Shown in pieces: positions 28,222 through 38,604 of a DNA stretch of 64,000 nt; position 1 is the first letter of the stretch, and each line of letters opens with the position of its first letter. The position numbers were made by a program, and so were the translations under genes. Under the pieces are notes generated by a model, which was given only the letters and a program-made list of their open reading frames with translations, searched no databases and had not been told where the DNA came from. The stretch is from Arion vulgaris. Lineage: Eukaryota > Mollusca > Gastropoda > Stylommatophora > Arionidae. The stretch covers positions 52,351,407 through 52,415,406 of the forward strand of contig CM036762.1 of NCBI GenBank assembly GCA_020796225.1, written 5' to 3'.

Positions 28222-28712
28222 ATAATAATAATTCCTCTCGTACCGTTATACGTTACATAGGGCCTGCAAGTAATTTCTCCATACCGCTCTATCCTGGGCA
28301 ACTCGCTCAATCTCCTCCATGGAACTGAGACCGATATTTCTTGCCTCTCTCAGCAAAGTTCGCTTCAGGGTCTCCTTAGGTCGACCTCTCTTTCTTGAAC
28401 CCTTTGCATCCCACTTCAATGCCTGCTTTGATATTCGTTGATCATTTCTCCTCAAGGTGTGTCCAACATATCTCCATCTCCTCTTTCTTATAACAGTTGT
28501 CACTAGTGGGTGACCAGACATTTCTCTGATTTCATCACTTCTCCTGGATTCGTTCCATTTTATATTCATTATTTTTCGCAGACATCTATTTTCAAATGCA
28601 TTCAACTTGCTTTCTACATCTTTAGTCATTTTCCAACTCTCGCTGACATATGTTAGGATTGATACAACATTTGAATTGAAAATTCGTAATTTAGTTTTAA
28701 TACAACATAACT
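28222..28712 (-). mobile_element. LINE K, 5'-truncated, with 14-bp TSD
   Basis: The TSD TTTGTTACCGGATA lies at 28208-28221 and 28713-28726. On the minus strand the coding part reads LNAFENRCLRKIMNIKWNES, RRWRYVGHTLRRNDQRISKQ, ALKWDAKGSRKRGRPKETLK, RTLLREARNIGLSSMEEIER and VAQDRAVWRNYLQALCNV, followed by (ATT)n. This is the domain after the LINE reverse transcriptase, intact over 127 codons. It is the best dated LINE insertion in the window and shows the real 3' end of the K family. Confidence 0.9.
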
Positions 28713-28899
28713 TTTGTTACCGGATATATTATCATATTTCTTTTATGTTGTATATCCATCTACATCTTTCATTTTTTCTTTGCGATCTCGTAGAACATCT
28801 TCTACTGTTGTAGTTGTATATTGTAGTTGTATATTGTAGTTGACGAGGTTTCATTATCATACATCTTCTCCTTCGGAGATCGCTGGTCATGCGCTTAAT

Positions 28900-29206
28900 C
28901 CATTGTGGACCACAAACTGGGCAGTGTACTTGAAATCTGTCAGGTTTTTCAAAATCTTAGTTTTTAGGCTTGACTTGGTTTTCAGGTAGACAATTCACAT
29001 ATTGTTTCTCAGCTCACACAGGATAGGACAGTCTTGCAGAACACTCTCCGGTTCCTGTTCCGTCTGTTAACACTGGCTGAGAGCTGTTTGACTTATTCTT
29101 AGTCTATGTAAGTGTCTGTTGAGTCTGCAGTGTCCGGTACGTAGGTTAAATATAATGACCTGGTCTGTTCTGTTGAGGATTTTCATATGAACTATTTCAT
29201 TTGTAT
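28900..29206 (-). mobile_element. LINE V 3' end, split by LINE K
   Basis: The minus-strand frame reads LNRTDQVIIFNLRTGHCRLN, RHLHRLRISQTALSQC, and further down a LQDCPIL-like segment. Upstream, the sequence after the K copy (from 29426) continues it for a short distance. The 12-bp TSD TTTCATTTGTAT (29195-29206 and 29414-29425) shows that K landed inside V. Confidence 0.7.
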
Positions 29207-29413
29207 GTATATATATATATTCCTCTAGCACTGCTAAACGGTACATAGAACCTGCAAGAATTTCTCCATATCGCGTTGTCCTGTACAACTCTATAAATCT
29301 CTTTCGTGGAATTGAGTCCGATATTTGGTGTCTCTCTCAGCAAAGTTCCTTTCAGGGTTTCTCTATGGCGTCCTCTCTTTCTTGAACTATTTGCCTCCAA
29401 CTTCAATGCCTTT
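29207..29413 (-). mobile_element. LINE K, short 5'-truncated copy with TSD
   Basis: The minus strand carries the last 200 bp of K: KLEANSSRKRGRHRETLKGT, LLRETPNIGLNSTKEIYRVV, QDNAIWRNSC, then a TA-rich tail. It is flanked by TTTCATTTGTAT. Severe 5' truncation is typical of target-primed reverse transcription. Confidence 0.85.
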
Positions 29414-29433
29414 TTTCATTTGTATACATTCCC

Positions 29434-29690
29434 ATTGGTGGCGTCTGTGGCTTAGGGGAAAGTGACTCGGTCTATTAACCCCGACGTTCTGAGTTCCAAT
29501 CACGCTGCGGATAGTTTGGTTGCAAATTGTTTCGCTTGGATTTTTACAAAAGGACGATGGTACCACCCTTTCAGAAAACAATGGCAAACTACTGAACGTA
29601 AATAATGCCTAGAAAACTCACAAGCAGCGTTAAAAAGCTGGGGTTGTTTAGTAAAGTCCTGTAAAGGATGTGCAATTAACCTATACCGTC
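29434..29690 (+). mobile_element. SINE E, diverged
   Basis: GGCGTCTGTGGCTTAGGGGA head, AGTTCCAATCACGC (decayed box B), ACAATGGCAAACTACTGAAC core and GTCCTGTAAAGGATG end. It is more diverged than other copies, with small insertions. Confidence 0.75.
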
Positions 29691-29844
29691 CCCATATTTA
29701 TGGGCCAAGGGCGTCTGTGTCTTTTTCCCTTCATTAACAATGCTCTTATTTAAAAGTTGTTGAAATTAAAAGGTCACACTGATTGCTGCATAGGCCCTCA
29801 ACATACTCATGCCAAATCTTCATATCTTCAGCTGTCTCATGCTT

Positions 29845-29995
29845 CTTCTTCCAACTCTCTCGTATCTCGTCAATCTGCTTCCATCTCTCTTGTATCTCAT
29901 CAATCTCCTTCCATCTCTCTCGTATCTCGTCAATCTGCTTCCATCTCTCTTGTATCTCGTCAATCTCCTTCCAACTCTCTTCTCTATATATTTCT
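29845..29995 (+). repeat. 30-bp minisatellite
   Basis: About five units of CTCGTATCTCGTCAATCTGC plus TTCCATCTCT, alternating CTGC/CTCC and TCG/TCA. Because 30 is a multiple of three it opens frames with ISLVSRQSAS-like repeats, which are not genes. Confidence 0.9.
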
Positions 29996-30119
29996 AAGGC
30001 TTTCTCTATTTTGTTTTACCAGCGAGTTCCAGGAAAGGGCCTTTCAATCGAGTGTTCTCAAGCAGCGTACATATAGCCCTTCCACCCAATGCTATTTAGT
30101 TTGTACGTTGTACACATCA

Positions 30120-30670
30120 TAGACGAGCTGGAGTGTGTGTGGATTTCCTACCCACAATGAAGTCAGACTTGGATTATCCGTGTCCCCCAGCAACATAAAT
30201 TCGACTAGCTCAGACGAGAAAACCAAAATTCCTGTGTAATGGGTGTTCATTTTTATAAGTGTTTAATAGAACACTATAAGATTCTCTGCAATTTTACACA
30301 AATCTATGCCGTTAGTCCATGGTTAGTTTTTCATAAAAAAAGTTAATAATACTGACATTCCTGAGTGTTAAACTGAAGTTGTAAGATACTATAACCTTGA
30401 TTTAGCTTGTTGTGTTGTTTTTAACATGAATTTGTATATATCTAATAATAGCAGAATGCGAGATCACGCTACGGTTGTGGTCTGATTTCCTAGATTTTTT
30501 ATCTGAGCTCGCTGGCCTAATGTTATCGGAGGTCTCGGATTATCATATCACAATCAGACTAGGAGGATGTAGTGACAGCTCTACGTCTTCTTCTTCTTTT
30601 GTCATCACACTGCTACCTGGTAGTTGCCCAATGTCGTCTTAATCTTTCAATTGATGCTTTCATATAAAAG
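30120..30670. other. Mostly unrecognised; LINE H tail scrap
   Basis: At 30588-30650, TCTTCTTCTTCTTTTGTCAT, then CACACTGCTACCTGGTAGTT, matches the 3' end of LINE H (minus; compare 43640-43700). The remainder is AT-rich with no family match or credible frame. Confidence 0.45.
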
Positions 30671-30674
30671 AAAT

Positions 30675-31105
30675 GTTGATTGATTGATTGATTGATTGAT
30701 AGGTGAGTAACCATGTGTGCTCTAATCTCTTTCTTACACAGGACAATCTCAGCTGCAGGGCACCAACTCCGTAGCACTGGCGAGGGTCCTCGATGTAATT
30801 TTGAAAATAATGAAGATATTTTTGTAGGAATTTTATTTGTAATCTTTTCTAATGAACTTTGCTCAGGCTGCTGCTTCTCAACCTGCTTTTTTTCTATTTT
30901 GAGCTTCCACTGGTTCTTTTACGTGTTGAAATTAAGCACGGGACCTACGTTTCATCGTCTGTCTCCGATAAGACTAGGAACTTGACCTCACCTACACTGA
31001 GATCAGTGATCTCTGAACAAATATCCAGATAGCTCCACGATGGAGCGAACCTGGTACCTTTGTCACGAGAGACGAGCATGTCTTTGTTGTCTGTTCATAT
31101 GATGC
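30675..31105 (-). mobile_element. SINE R, near full length
   Basis: On the minus strand it has a CATGCTCGTCTCTCGTGACA head, a GGTTCGCTCCATCGTGGAGC box B region, GTGTAGGTGAGGTCAAGTTC, TCAAAATTACATCGAGGACC and a (TCAA)n tail at 30677-30700. It is one of the two most complete R copies without array expansion. Confidence 0.85.
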
Positions 31106-31109
31106 TTTC

Positions 31110-31640
31110 ACTAACAGAACGTACAAGGCAATATCTATCGATCTCTACGTAGCAACCTGCCGTTGTTTACTTTATGTTAACAAACAATTTTTTTTTAAAT
31201 ATCTCTATAACTTTAATCCTACCTTTAAACAAAATTGACCTAGGCTTCTTTTACAACCCACCTGTGTCACTATGACCATCTGTATGTATACGTATATATT
31301 CGTAAGAACAGTAAACCAGTTGGCGAGTATCGATTAGTTTGAACTTCACGCGCTTGATCATAAAAAACAAAAGAGTTATTATTTCATGTAATTTATTATG
31401 GTGTAAATATCCATCAACGTAAACCATTTTTTTAATTAATAAAACATAAACAAAGCACTTTTACGTCGACCGTAAATTGACAGGTCGTAAATTGAGAGAT
31501 GGATTATGTATGAAGGTGTGGTTAACGCCCAGGTAAAAATCTGGACTTACTGTTATGTGGGTCTAGACTAGGAAATATTATGATTAATGATATATGTTAA
31601 TGTCTGGGACACGAATAGATTTCTATATCTCATACTGTCT
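31110..31640. other. No recognised element
   Basis: AT-rich sequence with no repeat family match, tandem structure or plausible frame that I could identify. Confidence 0.4.
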
Positions 31641-31807
31641 AATTCTTCTTCTTCTTTGCGTTCGTTCTTTACGAACAATTTTAATCACTCTTTGTGATAT
31701 GTTTGATCTTTGCCAAGAACGTATATACGTTGCACATTGGTTTGGTAGGCCCCTAAACGCATAGACTTCTACACGTTTAGGAAAAGTGTATCCGATTTCA
31801 GCCAAAC
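31641..31807 (-). mobile_element. SINE A, 5'-truncated
   Basis: The minus-strand SINE A body runs from (GAA)n to GGCTGAAATCGGATACACTT. The shared 5' head is missing. The copy stops at GTTTGGCTGAAATC, 50 bp before the start of the 30-bp array. Confidence 0.85.
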
Positions 31808-31856
31808 AGTATAATTGAAACACTGGTGGGGTCTAGCAGTACAGGCTGGAACCTCT

Positions 31857-33235
31857 GTGTGGCGTAGAGGTTAGGTGCTCGTCTCTCTGTGGCGTAGAGG
31901 TTAGGTGCTCGTCTCTCTGTGGCGTAGAGGCTAGGTGCTCGTCTCTCTGTGGCGTAGAGGTTAGGTGCTCGTCTCTCTGTGGCGTAGAGGCTAGGTGCTC
32001 GTCTCTCTGTGGCGTAGAGGTTAGGTGCTCGTCTCTGTGGCGTAGAGGCTAGGTGCTCGTCTCTCTGTGGCGTAGAGGTTAGGTGCTCGTCTCTCTGTGG
32101 CGTAGAGGCTAGGTGCTCGTCTCTCTGTGGCGTAGAGGCTAGGTGCTCGTCTCTCTGTGGCGTAGAGGTTAGGTGCTCGTCTCTCTGTGGCGTAGAAGTT
32201 AGGTGCTCGTCTCTCTGTGGCGTAGAGGTTAGGTGCTCGTCTCTCTGTGGCGTAGAGGTTAGGTGCTCGTCTCTCTGTGGCGTAGAAGTTAGGTGCTCGT
32301 CTCTCTGTGGCGTAGAGGCTAGGTGCTCGTCTCTCTGTGGCGTAGAGGCTAGGTGCTCGTCTCTCTGTGGCGTAGAGGCTAGGTGCTCGTCTCTCTGTGG
32401 CGTAGAGGTTAGGTGCTCGTCTCTCGTGGCGTAGAGGCTAGGTGCTCGTCTCTCTGTGGCGTAGAGGTTAGGTGCTCGTCTCTCTGTGGCGTAGAGGTTA
32501 GGTGCTCGTCTCTGTGGCGTAGAGGCTAGGTGCTCGTCTCTCTGTGGCGTAGAGGCTAGGTGCTCGTCTCTCTGTGGCGTAGAGGCTAGGTGCTCGTCTC
32601 TCTGTGGCGTAGAGGCTAGGTGCTCGTCTCTCTGTGGCGTAGAGGCTAGGTGCTCGTCTCTCTGTGGCGTAGAGGTTAGGTGCTCGTCTCTCTGTGGCGT
32701 AGAGGTTAGGTGCTCGTCTCTCTGTGGCGTAGAGGTTAGGTGCTCGTCTCTCTGTGGCGTAGAGGCTAGGTGCTCGTCTCTCTGTGGCGTAGAGGTTAGG
32801 TGCTCGTCTCTCTGTGGCGTAGAGGTTAGGTGCTCGTCTCTCTGTGGCGTAGAGGTTAGGTGCTCGTCTCTCTGTGGCGTAGAGGTTAGGTGCTCGTCTC
32901 TCTGTGGCGTAGAGGTTAGGTGCTCGTCTCTCTGTGGCGTAGAGGTTAGGTGCTCTGTCTCTGTGGCGTAGAGGTTAGGTGCTCGTCTCTCTGTGGCGTA
33001 GAGGCTAGGTGCTCGTCTCTCTGTGGCGTAGAGGTTAGGTGCTCGTCTCTCTGTGGCGTAGAGGTTAGGTGCTCGTCTCTCTGTGGCGTAGAGGTTAGGT
33101 GCTCGTCTCTCTGTGGCGTAGAGGTTAGGTGCTCGTCTCTCTGTGGCGTAGAGGCTAGGTGCTCGTCTCTCTGTGGCGTAGAGGTTAGGTGCTCGTCTCT
33201 GTGCGTGAGGCTAGGTGCTCGTCTCGCGTGCCAAA
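31857..33235 (+). repeat. 30-bp array, about 46 copies, made of the box A head of SINE R
   Basis: The unit is GTGGCGTAGAGGTTAGGTGC plus TCGTCTCTCT, with a common T/C variant at GAGG(T/C)TAGG and rare length variants (TCTCTGTGG, TCTCGTGG). The same sequence heads SINE R (compare 7108-7125 and the 14510 copy), and TGGCGTAGAGG fits the pol III box A consensus TRGYNNARNNG. After the last unit the sequence continues as a normal SINE R with GGTTCGATCCC (box B, 33242). So about 46 box A motifs precede one box B. Coding frames inside are repeat artefacts. Confidence 0.95.
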
Positions 33236-33655
33236 GGTACTAGGTTCGATCCCTCGTAGAGCCATCTGTATATTTTTCCAGAGATTGTTAATCTAAGTGT
33301 AAGTGAGATCTAGTTCAAGTCCTGTCGGAGACGGACGATAAAACGTAGGTCCGTGTTCAATTTGAGCACGTAAAAGAACCATTAGCAGTTCAAAATCGAA
33401 AAGAGCAGACTGGAAAGACGCTGTCCTGGTAAAATTCATTAGAAAAGATTTTTTTTTTTAATTCTTGCAAAAATATCTTAACCATCTTCAAAATTACATC
33501 GGAGACACTTGCCGGTGCTACAGAGCTCGTGCACTGCTGCTGAGATCTTCATGTGTAAGAACGAGATCGGAGCGTACATGGTTACTTACCGAAGAGCAAT
33601 GATGATGGTCATATCATTCAATCAATCAATCAATCAATCAATCAAGCAGTTCATT
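33190..33655 (+). mobile_element. SINE R carrying the amplified head
   Basis: From the last array unit: GTGCCAAAGGTACTAGGTTC, GATCCCTCGTAGAGCCATC (box B and following stem), GTAAGTGAGATCTAGTTCAA, GTAAAAGAACCATTAGCAG, AAATTACATCGGAGACACTT, a GAACGAGATCGGAGCGTACA block and a (TCAA)n tail at 33626-33648. All R blocks are in order, so this may be the source copy of the array. Confidence 0.9.
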
Positions 33656-33784
33656 ATCATATTCCTCTTCTCATGGAGGCTTTTGAAGCGCTGAGGTAAG
33701 TTCGTGCTTCATGCTCCAAACGTACACAGTTCGCATCCCATGCGGATCGATCTGACTGTTTTTCAGTGATCTCCTAACACAAAA

Positions 33785-34140
33785 TCATCATCATCAAGGT
33801 GCGTATCCTTTATAGGACGTTGCTCTCTTTGCAGCGCATCTGAAATTCACTCTGTCACTTGCCAGTTCACCCACTTCGTCGATGGTCATATTCATGGTTT
33901 CTTTAATATCTTGTAGCCATCTTCTTCTTGATCTGCCTCTGCGTCCCGGGACCCTGCCCTCTAATATTGTTCTTTCCAGGCCATCGTGACGCTTAATGTG
34001 AGCAAAGTATCTAATTTTTCTGTATAGTATGTTGTTTATCAGCTAATTCTCTATAACATTTAGTTCTTTCAGGACATCAGTGTTCTTTCTTTTTCTATCC
34101 ATGGTATTCGTAGGATCTTTCTGTAGCATTTAGTTACGAA
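33785..34140 (-). mobile_element. LINE 3' end, type Z (BovB-like)
   Basis: On the minus strand, with a few frame breaks, it reads (K)IRYFAHIKRHDGLERTILEG, then RGRRGRSRRRWLQDIKETMN, MTIDEVGELASDRVNFRCA, ending before a (GAT)n tail. This is the typical BovB-like order YFGHI...LExTI(L)xG...GRxRxRWLQDI. The upstream part (34030-34135) includes a frame-broken RKILRIPW-like segment. Confidence 0.75.
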
Positions 34141-34149
34141 GGACTGGAT

Positions 34150-34335
34150 TTTTGTTATTCTTTTTTATGTAATGTCCCATGATTCACAACCATGTGTTTG
34201 TGACCATCGACACAATATACTTGACTTATTTCCCTCCGCTCCTTGTGAAGCAAATGATCTCAACTGTTGTTCGTCATTTTTCCAGGTCTATGGATGTTTT
34301 CTTGATATTCTCCCAGGATAGTCTTAAAGCTTCTT
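34150..34335 (-). mobile_element. LINE C-terminal scrap, type CC
   Basis: The minus strand gives WENIKKTSIDLEK, then a RTTVEIICFTRSGGK-like segment. The same sequence order appears at 44400-44520 (CTCCTTGTGGAGCATAGGAC, then GTTGTTCGTCACTTGTGCC). It is probably the extreme end of another LINE family. Confidence 0.5.
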
Positions 34336-34671
34336 CTTTTAAAAAAAAAAATTTGTTTTAGTATAGCCCCCTTTCTAACTCATTTTTGTGATCTGATTTG
34401 TATGTTATTGTTACCATTTGGGAGTAAATTTGTTGTGTTTATTTACAGCAAGACTGCGATACATTTCTTTTCTGTTCAACAAATCATATTTTCTTATGTG
34501 CTTTAATTCTGATTGAGTTGTTTCATGATGGTAAAATATTACATTTTATTTTGGTATCACAAATAGCGAAGTACGCTACGCTAGTGAGAACGTGTCGTGG
34601 AAATTCCGTTATTCAAGTCCAACTTGAGTTAACAATTTTTCGATATGTATATGGAACATGGCAGAGCCGTG

Positions 34672-34837
34672 CGGTATATTTTCTCAGTATGATGCAAGTC
34701 TTCGAAATGCCGTCCCTTAAATGATTTTTCCTTCAAATAACCTTCCGTTGTAATTGCGATTTTGTTGCTTATGCCGCCCTTCTGACGGTGCCGCCTGATG
34801 CGGCCGTCTCTCTGTATCATAGCATGGCATGGCCCTG
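34672..34837 (+). mobile_element. MITE P, short form
   Basis: The left end CAGAGCCGTGCGGTATATTT and right end (reverse complement) CAGGGCCATGCCATGCTATG are related inverted repeats. The flanks GAACATGG and GAGTATGG match at 6 of 8 positions, consistent with an old hAT-type 8-bp duplication. The core CGAAATGCCG and GCTTATGCCGCCCTTCTGAC match 54044-54219. Confidence 0.75.
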
Positions 34838-34869
34838 GAGTATGGTTGGACTATAAGAAACCATGAGCC

Positions 34870-35030
34870 TTTACTTGGGGATCTAAATTACAGGTACTTC
34901 TGAAGTCTGAGTAAGGCTCGTATGAATGATGATGTATACTGATGATAAAAAAGCAAGCCTTCACGGAAACAAAATCTGACAGAGGCGTTATATTATGCGC
35001 CATGACTACGCATGAATTCATATCTGGCAT
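34870..35030 (+). mobile_element. SINE AA
   Basis: GGTACTTCTGAAGTCTGAGT, TGATAAAAAAGCAAGCCTTC and TATTATGCGCCATGACTACG, then CATGAATTCATATC. The final (GAA)n is missing. Confidence 0.65.
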
Positions 35031-35289
35031 AGGAAAGGAGAGGGGGCGGATGATATATCTCAAATTTGGTCTTTTACAAAGTTTTTTTTTTTTTAGTTCA
35101 ATGCGAAAGTGTTTTATTAAAACATACTCAACTTGAGTACAAGACCAAAACTATAGAGGCAATGAATTTGATTGAATATTTTGTAAGTGTTCATTAAGAT
35201 GCATGTGTTGAGTACTAAGACAGAAAATAATGACTTGTTCTTGTCTTGTAAGACAATTTATGATAATTTTTAGATGTAGGGTTCTCATG

Positions 35290-35680
35290 CGTTTAGAAAT
35301 GACTATCTATTTTTCCCATCATTCAGATGAAATGTCTACGCAGAATGCTGGAAATATCAAGAGAGACCGGTTTAGAAATGAAGACATCAGGAAAAAAGTG
35401 GGTACATAATCAGTACTGAACTTCGTCAAGAAACAACAAATGAAATGGTTCGGCCACATAAGCAGATTACCAACTGACGCATCAAAGAGAGGTGTTACTT
35501 CGACATAGGGATAAAAAACAAAAGGCCGTCCACGCAAAAGGTGGACCTCAAAGATAATAGAGATGACCAAAAAAACTGTTTATGAAGCGCACACAAAAAC
35601 CTATTCTAGAAATCGATTCTAATCCTGACGCTGTGATGCAAAACAGGATTAGAAAAGAAAAAGAAGAAGATTCAGCCACT
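35290..35680 (+). mobile_element. LINE 3' end, type I
   Basis: The plus-strand translation, with breaks, reads (E)MKCLRRMLEISRETGLEMKT-like, then SVLNFVKKQQMKWFGHISRL, PTDASKRGVTST and a GRPRKRWTSKIIEMTKKTVY-like segment. It matches LINE I copies at 37425 and 53018. Frames are broken at several points. It is the same family in the opposite orientation. Confidence 0.7.
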
Positions 35681-35729
35681 CCTGCTTCATAAAACTTATC
35701 TGTTTAACTGTCAGTAGTGCTTTAGAGTG

Positions 35730-35977
35730 AGAGTCTGTAGCTCACGTGGTAGTGAGCTCGATCACAAACCCAAGCGTACCTGGTTCAAACCCCACGGTGG
35801 GCAAGTTTGGAAGAAGCAAATTCGTTTCCGTGGGATGTTTACAAAAAGGTAAAAAATGACCTCACCGTTCAGAAAGCAATGACAAACTACTGAACGTATA
35901 AGTGGTGCCTAGAAAATCAACGACTCGTTTACTGTGGTTGATGGCTACGTCCTTTAGGATATGCCACGATTTTTCAC
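35730..35977 (+). mobile_element. tRNA-derived SINE E, full length
   Basis: Head GTCTGTAGCTCACGTGGTAG (box A), box B GGTTCAAACCCC, core CAATGACAAACTACTGAACG and an end at TATGCCACGATTTTTC. It is a near-consensus copy, close to 38776-39026. Confidence 0.9.
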
Positions 35978-36027
35978 CAGTTAGTACGCATTCTATCTAC
36001 TCCCCCGCGCCACCAACATCCACCCAT

Positions 36028-36288
36028 GTTCTTCTTCTACTAACGCTTCATATCGACCACTTGTTAACCACTCTGTGTGATTTGTATGTGATCTGAGCCT
36101 AAGAGCGATTGTACGTTGACCAGTTATGCACCTACAAGTATTCCAGCATATCCGATTTCTACGATGCGTTTTATTTACTAGCGTAGCTTCCATAAGCCCC
36201 TACATCAGTCGCCTCTTCGAACATGTCTTGTAGGTCGCAGTGGTGCTATTCTTTGCTTCCTTTGCGGGAACCGGCACCACACGGGTTC
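36028..36288 (-). mobile_element. SINE D, full length
   Basis: Minus-strand D from CCCGTGTGGTGCCGGTTCCC through TGATGTAGGGGCTTATGGAA to TGGTCGATATGAAGCGTTAG and a GAA tail. Confidence 0.9.
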
Positions 36289-36295
36289 CCCCTAG

Positions 36296-36463
36296 CTCTA
36301 AATCCGTGGGATGTTTACAAAAGGTAAAAATATACCTCACCGTTCAGAAAGCAATGACAAACTACTGAACGTATAAGTGGTGCCTAGAAAATCAACTTCT
36401 CGTTTACTGTGGTTGATGGTTTAGTCCTTATAGGATATATGCCACGATTTTCATTTCACTGTT
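36296..36463 (+). mobile_element. SINE E, 5'-truncated
   Basis: It begins at ATCCGTGGGATGTTTACAAA and carries the remaining E body to CCACGATTTTCATTTC. The tRNA-like head is absent. Confidence 0.85.
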
Positions 36464-36464
36464 A

Positions 36465-37205
36465 TAGATCGCAAGTTAACTAACTAATATAGATCGCAAG
36501 TTAACTAACAAACATATAACTAATAAAGATATCAATAAATGATGTTTTTATAATAATAATTTCGTGTATTCATGTCTTTGTTGGGTTCTCCCATAAAAAG
36601 AATCTCATTACCCTAGTTTCCAGGTCTCTGTGATAATAAAGAGAACTAAAAATCTTACTCATTCCTTTATAGCTAACAGATTTGATTTAATTCTTGCTTT
36701 GATATTCAAAGTTGTCCCAGAACGTTAATATTGCTACCATCTTCGTTCCAGAAAGGAATATGTTCTATATTTGGGTTCCCACATCTGCCATTGGTTTATG
36801 ACACAGCTCCGAGCAATGCGATTGGTTGAAATAGTAACGGTATTTGTGGGTCCCTTTGTTTGGGTACAACTACAGAGGAAGCCACTTCACTCACGTAAGG
36901 TCACGGTTGTAGGTCACTTAGTCGAGAACAGATCGGGGTTGAGTTGCTCAGGTCAGCGAGCAGGTGTCTGTGCGCGTGAATCGGGCTGACAAGAAAAATG
37001 GGGCCTGTAACGGGATGCCTTTGGTCGCGTGCAATCTTTGGTCGCGTGCACGTTTCAATTATTCTTTTCATCACTTTGGAACATTTTCATGCCCCCCTTT
37101 CCCCGCCACCCTTGTCGCTTCTTTAACAACAATTTAACAACTGTAGATAGCCCCGTTTCGAATAGGCGACACAGCACGCCGGGAATACTGATCTTGTAGT
37201 TTAAG
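36465..37205. other. Largely unique sequence
   Basis: A 27-bp duplication (ATAGATCGCAAGTTAACTAA) lies at 36465-36510. The rest, including a 72-codon plus-strand frame at 36771-36989, shows no domain or repeat similarity that I recognise. It is the longest stretch without a repeat family in the middle of the window and the best place to look for a host exon. I have no positive evidence for one. Confidence 0.4.
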
Positions 37206-37207
37206 TA

Positions 37208-37415
37208 ACGTGGGCGTCTGTAGCTAAAGCGGTAGGGAGCTAGATACCAACCAAAGCGTACCTGGTTCAAACACCGCGGAGGGGCAGTTTGAAAGCTATT
37301 TGTAAAAATAAACATCACTGTTCAGAAAGCAATGGCAAACTACTGAACGTATAAGTGGTGTCTAGAAAATCAACGACCCTTTCACTGCGGTTAATAGCTA
37401 AGTCCTGTAAAGGAT
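37208..37415 (+). mobile_element. SINE E
   Basis: GGGCGTCTGTAGCTAAAGCG head, box B GGTTCAAACACCGCGG, core AGCAATGGCAAACTACTGAA and end AGTCCTGTAAAGGAT followed by T-rich sequence that belongs to LINE I. Confidence 0.85.
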
Positions 37416-37424
37416 TTTTTTTTT

Positions 37425-37960
37425 TTCTTTCTCGAATCCTGTATGCCTCACAGCATCAGGTCAAGAAGACATTTCTATAACGGGTCCTTGTACGCGCTTC
37501 GTAGATAGTCTCTTTCGTCGCCTCTGTTGTTTCTGAGGTCCATCTTTTGCGTGGCCGGCCTTTTGCTTTGTACCCATTGTATCGGACTAGCATTGCTCTT
37601 TGAGGTGTACTGTCTGATGGTAATCTGCTTACGTGGCCGAACCATTTAATTTGATGTTTCTTGATGAAGTCTAGTACTGATGTTGTACCCACTTTTTCCT
37701 GATGTCTTCATTTCTAAACCGGTCTCTTCTTGTTACACCCAGCATTCTGTGTAGACACTTCATCTCTGTTGTGACTAGTTTTCTTCAATCATTTGTTGTC
37801 AGTGTCCAGTTTTGGCACTGGTAAAATAATGTGGGGAGAAAGATTGTGTTGAACATTGCTCTTTTGTGCTCATGGTGACGTGTTTGCATCTTAAAATTGG
37901 CGCCATTTGTCCTATCATTTGATTTGCTTTGTTGCATCCGTGTCATGTAAAGAATATGCC
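37425..37960 (-). mobile_element. LINE 3' end, type I (best copy)
   Basis: The minus-strand frame (78 codons, ending 37456) reads VLDFIKKHQIKWFGHVSRLP, DSTPQRAMLVRYNGYKAKGR, PRKRWTSETTEATKETIYEA. Upstream, in another frame, lies a VTTEMKCLHRMLGVTRRDRF-like segment and then a YQCQNWTL-like segment. That order is YQC(Q)xW...MKCLRR...WFGHxSRLP...GRPRKRW. The catalytic reverse transcriptase is absent. Confidence 0.8.
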
Positions 37961-38142
37961 ACGATATTTCAATTTTGTTTTCATTTTCAGTTTAAGTAAC
38001 AGAATACGTAGTTAATAGTACAAGGAAAACCCCATCTAAGTCTATCGTCACTACATGGCTGGCAGACAACACTGAGTTATAGACACTGCTCTCCAATTTC
38101 AACATTTTTTCCAAGAACAATTAAGCTATTTACTTTATTTCG

Positions 38143-38530
38143 ATGCAGCATCTGGCGGAGTGGATTACAGTACTGCTCCCATGCGGGAGACGCCGGTTCA
38201 ATCCTCGGTAAGGCCAGTGGCGGCTCGTGATCATTTTTGTTGGTGGGGCCAGACAGAAATTTTCGAAAAATCATGGTTTCGGTTAGGTTATATTTTAATG
38301 TATAAAATAATAAATACACGTTACACCTTATTTTTGGTGGGGCCAGCCCCACTGGTCCTTAATGACGAGCCGCCACTGGGTAAGCCCAATGAGTGTTTTT
38401 TCTGTCGGGGCATAAAGAAAAAACATAAGCTGGACAGTTTCACGGCGACTGCACTAGCCATGAAATTCCACAGGCGCGTGTCCCCCACGACCTTGTCCTA
38501 CATCGTCTAAAAAAGCGGTATTACAGACTG
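38143..38530 (+). mobile_element. SINE O, split by a hAT MITE
   Basis: GCATCTGGCGGAGTGGATTA (box A) and CCGGTTCAATCCTCGG (box B) head the element. It is interrupted by a miniature hAT element at 38215-38378 and resumes AATGAGTGTTTTTTCTGTCG through CACGGCGACTGCACTAGCCA to AAAAAGCGGTATTACAG. Confidence 0.9.
38215..38378 (+). mobile_element. hAT-type MITE, 164 bp
   Basis: The ends CAGTGGCGGCTCGTGATCAT and (reverse complement) CAGTGGCGGCTCGTCATTAA form an inverted repeat of at least 14 bp. The 8-bp flanks GGTAAGGC and GGTAAGCC match at 7 of 8. Both features fit hAT. It has no coding capacity. A second copy, at 50740-51171, has a perfect 8-bp duplication. Confidence 0.9.
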
Positions 38531-38604
38531 TAACGATCATTTGCTGTTATATTTTCTCTCAATTTGTAAAGTAACTTAGTGGTTAGCGCAATGATCAATT
38601 AGCA

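Noticed and set aside
31857..33235. CRISPR-like array
   Set aside because: The units are contiguous without unique spacers, the genome is eukaryotic, and the unit equals a SINE head.
32950..33243. 97-codon frame with ten repeats of a Cys-rich unit (CGVEVRCSSL)
   Set aside because: It is translated from the 30-bp SINE-derived array. A multiple-of-three unit makes a regular peptide by necessity.
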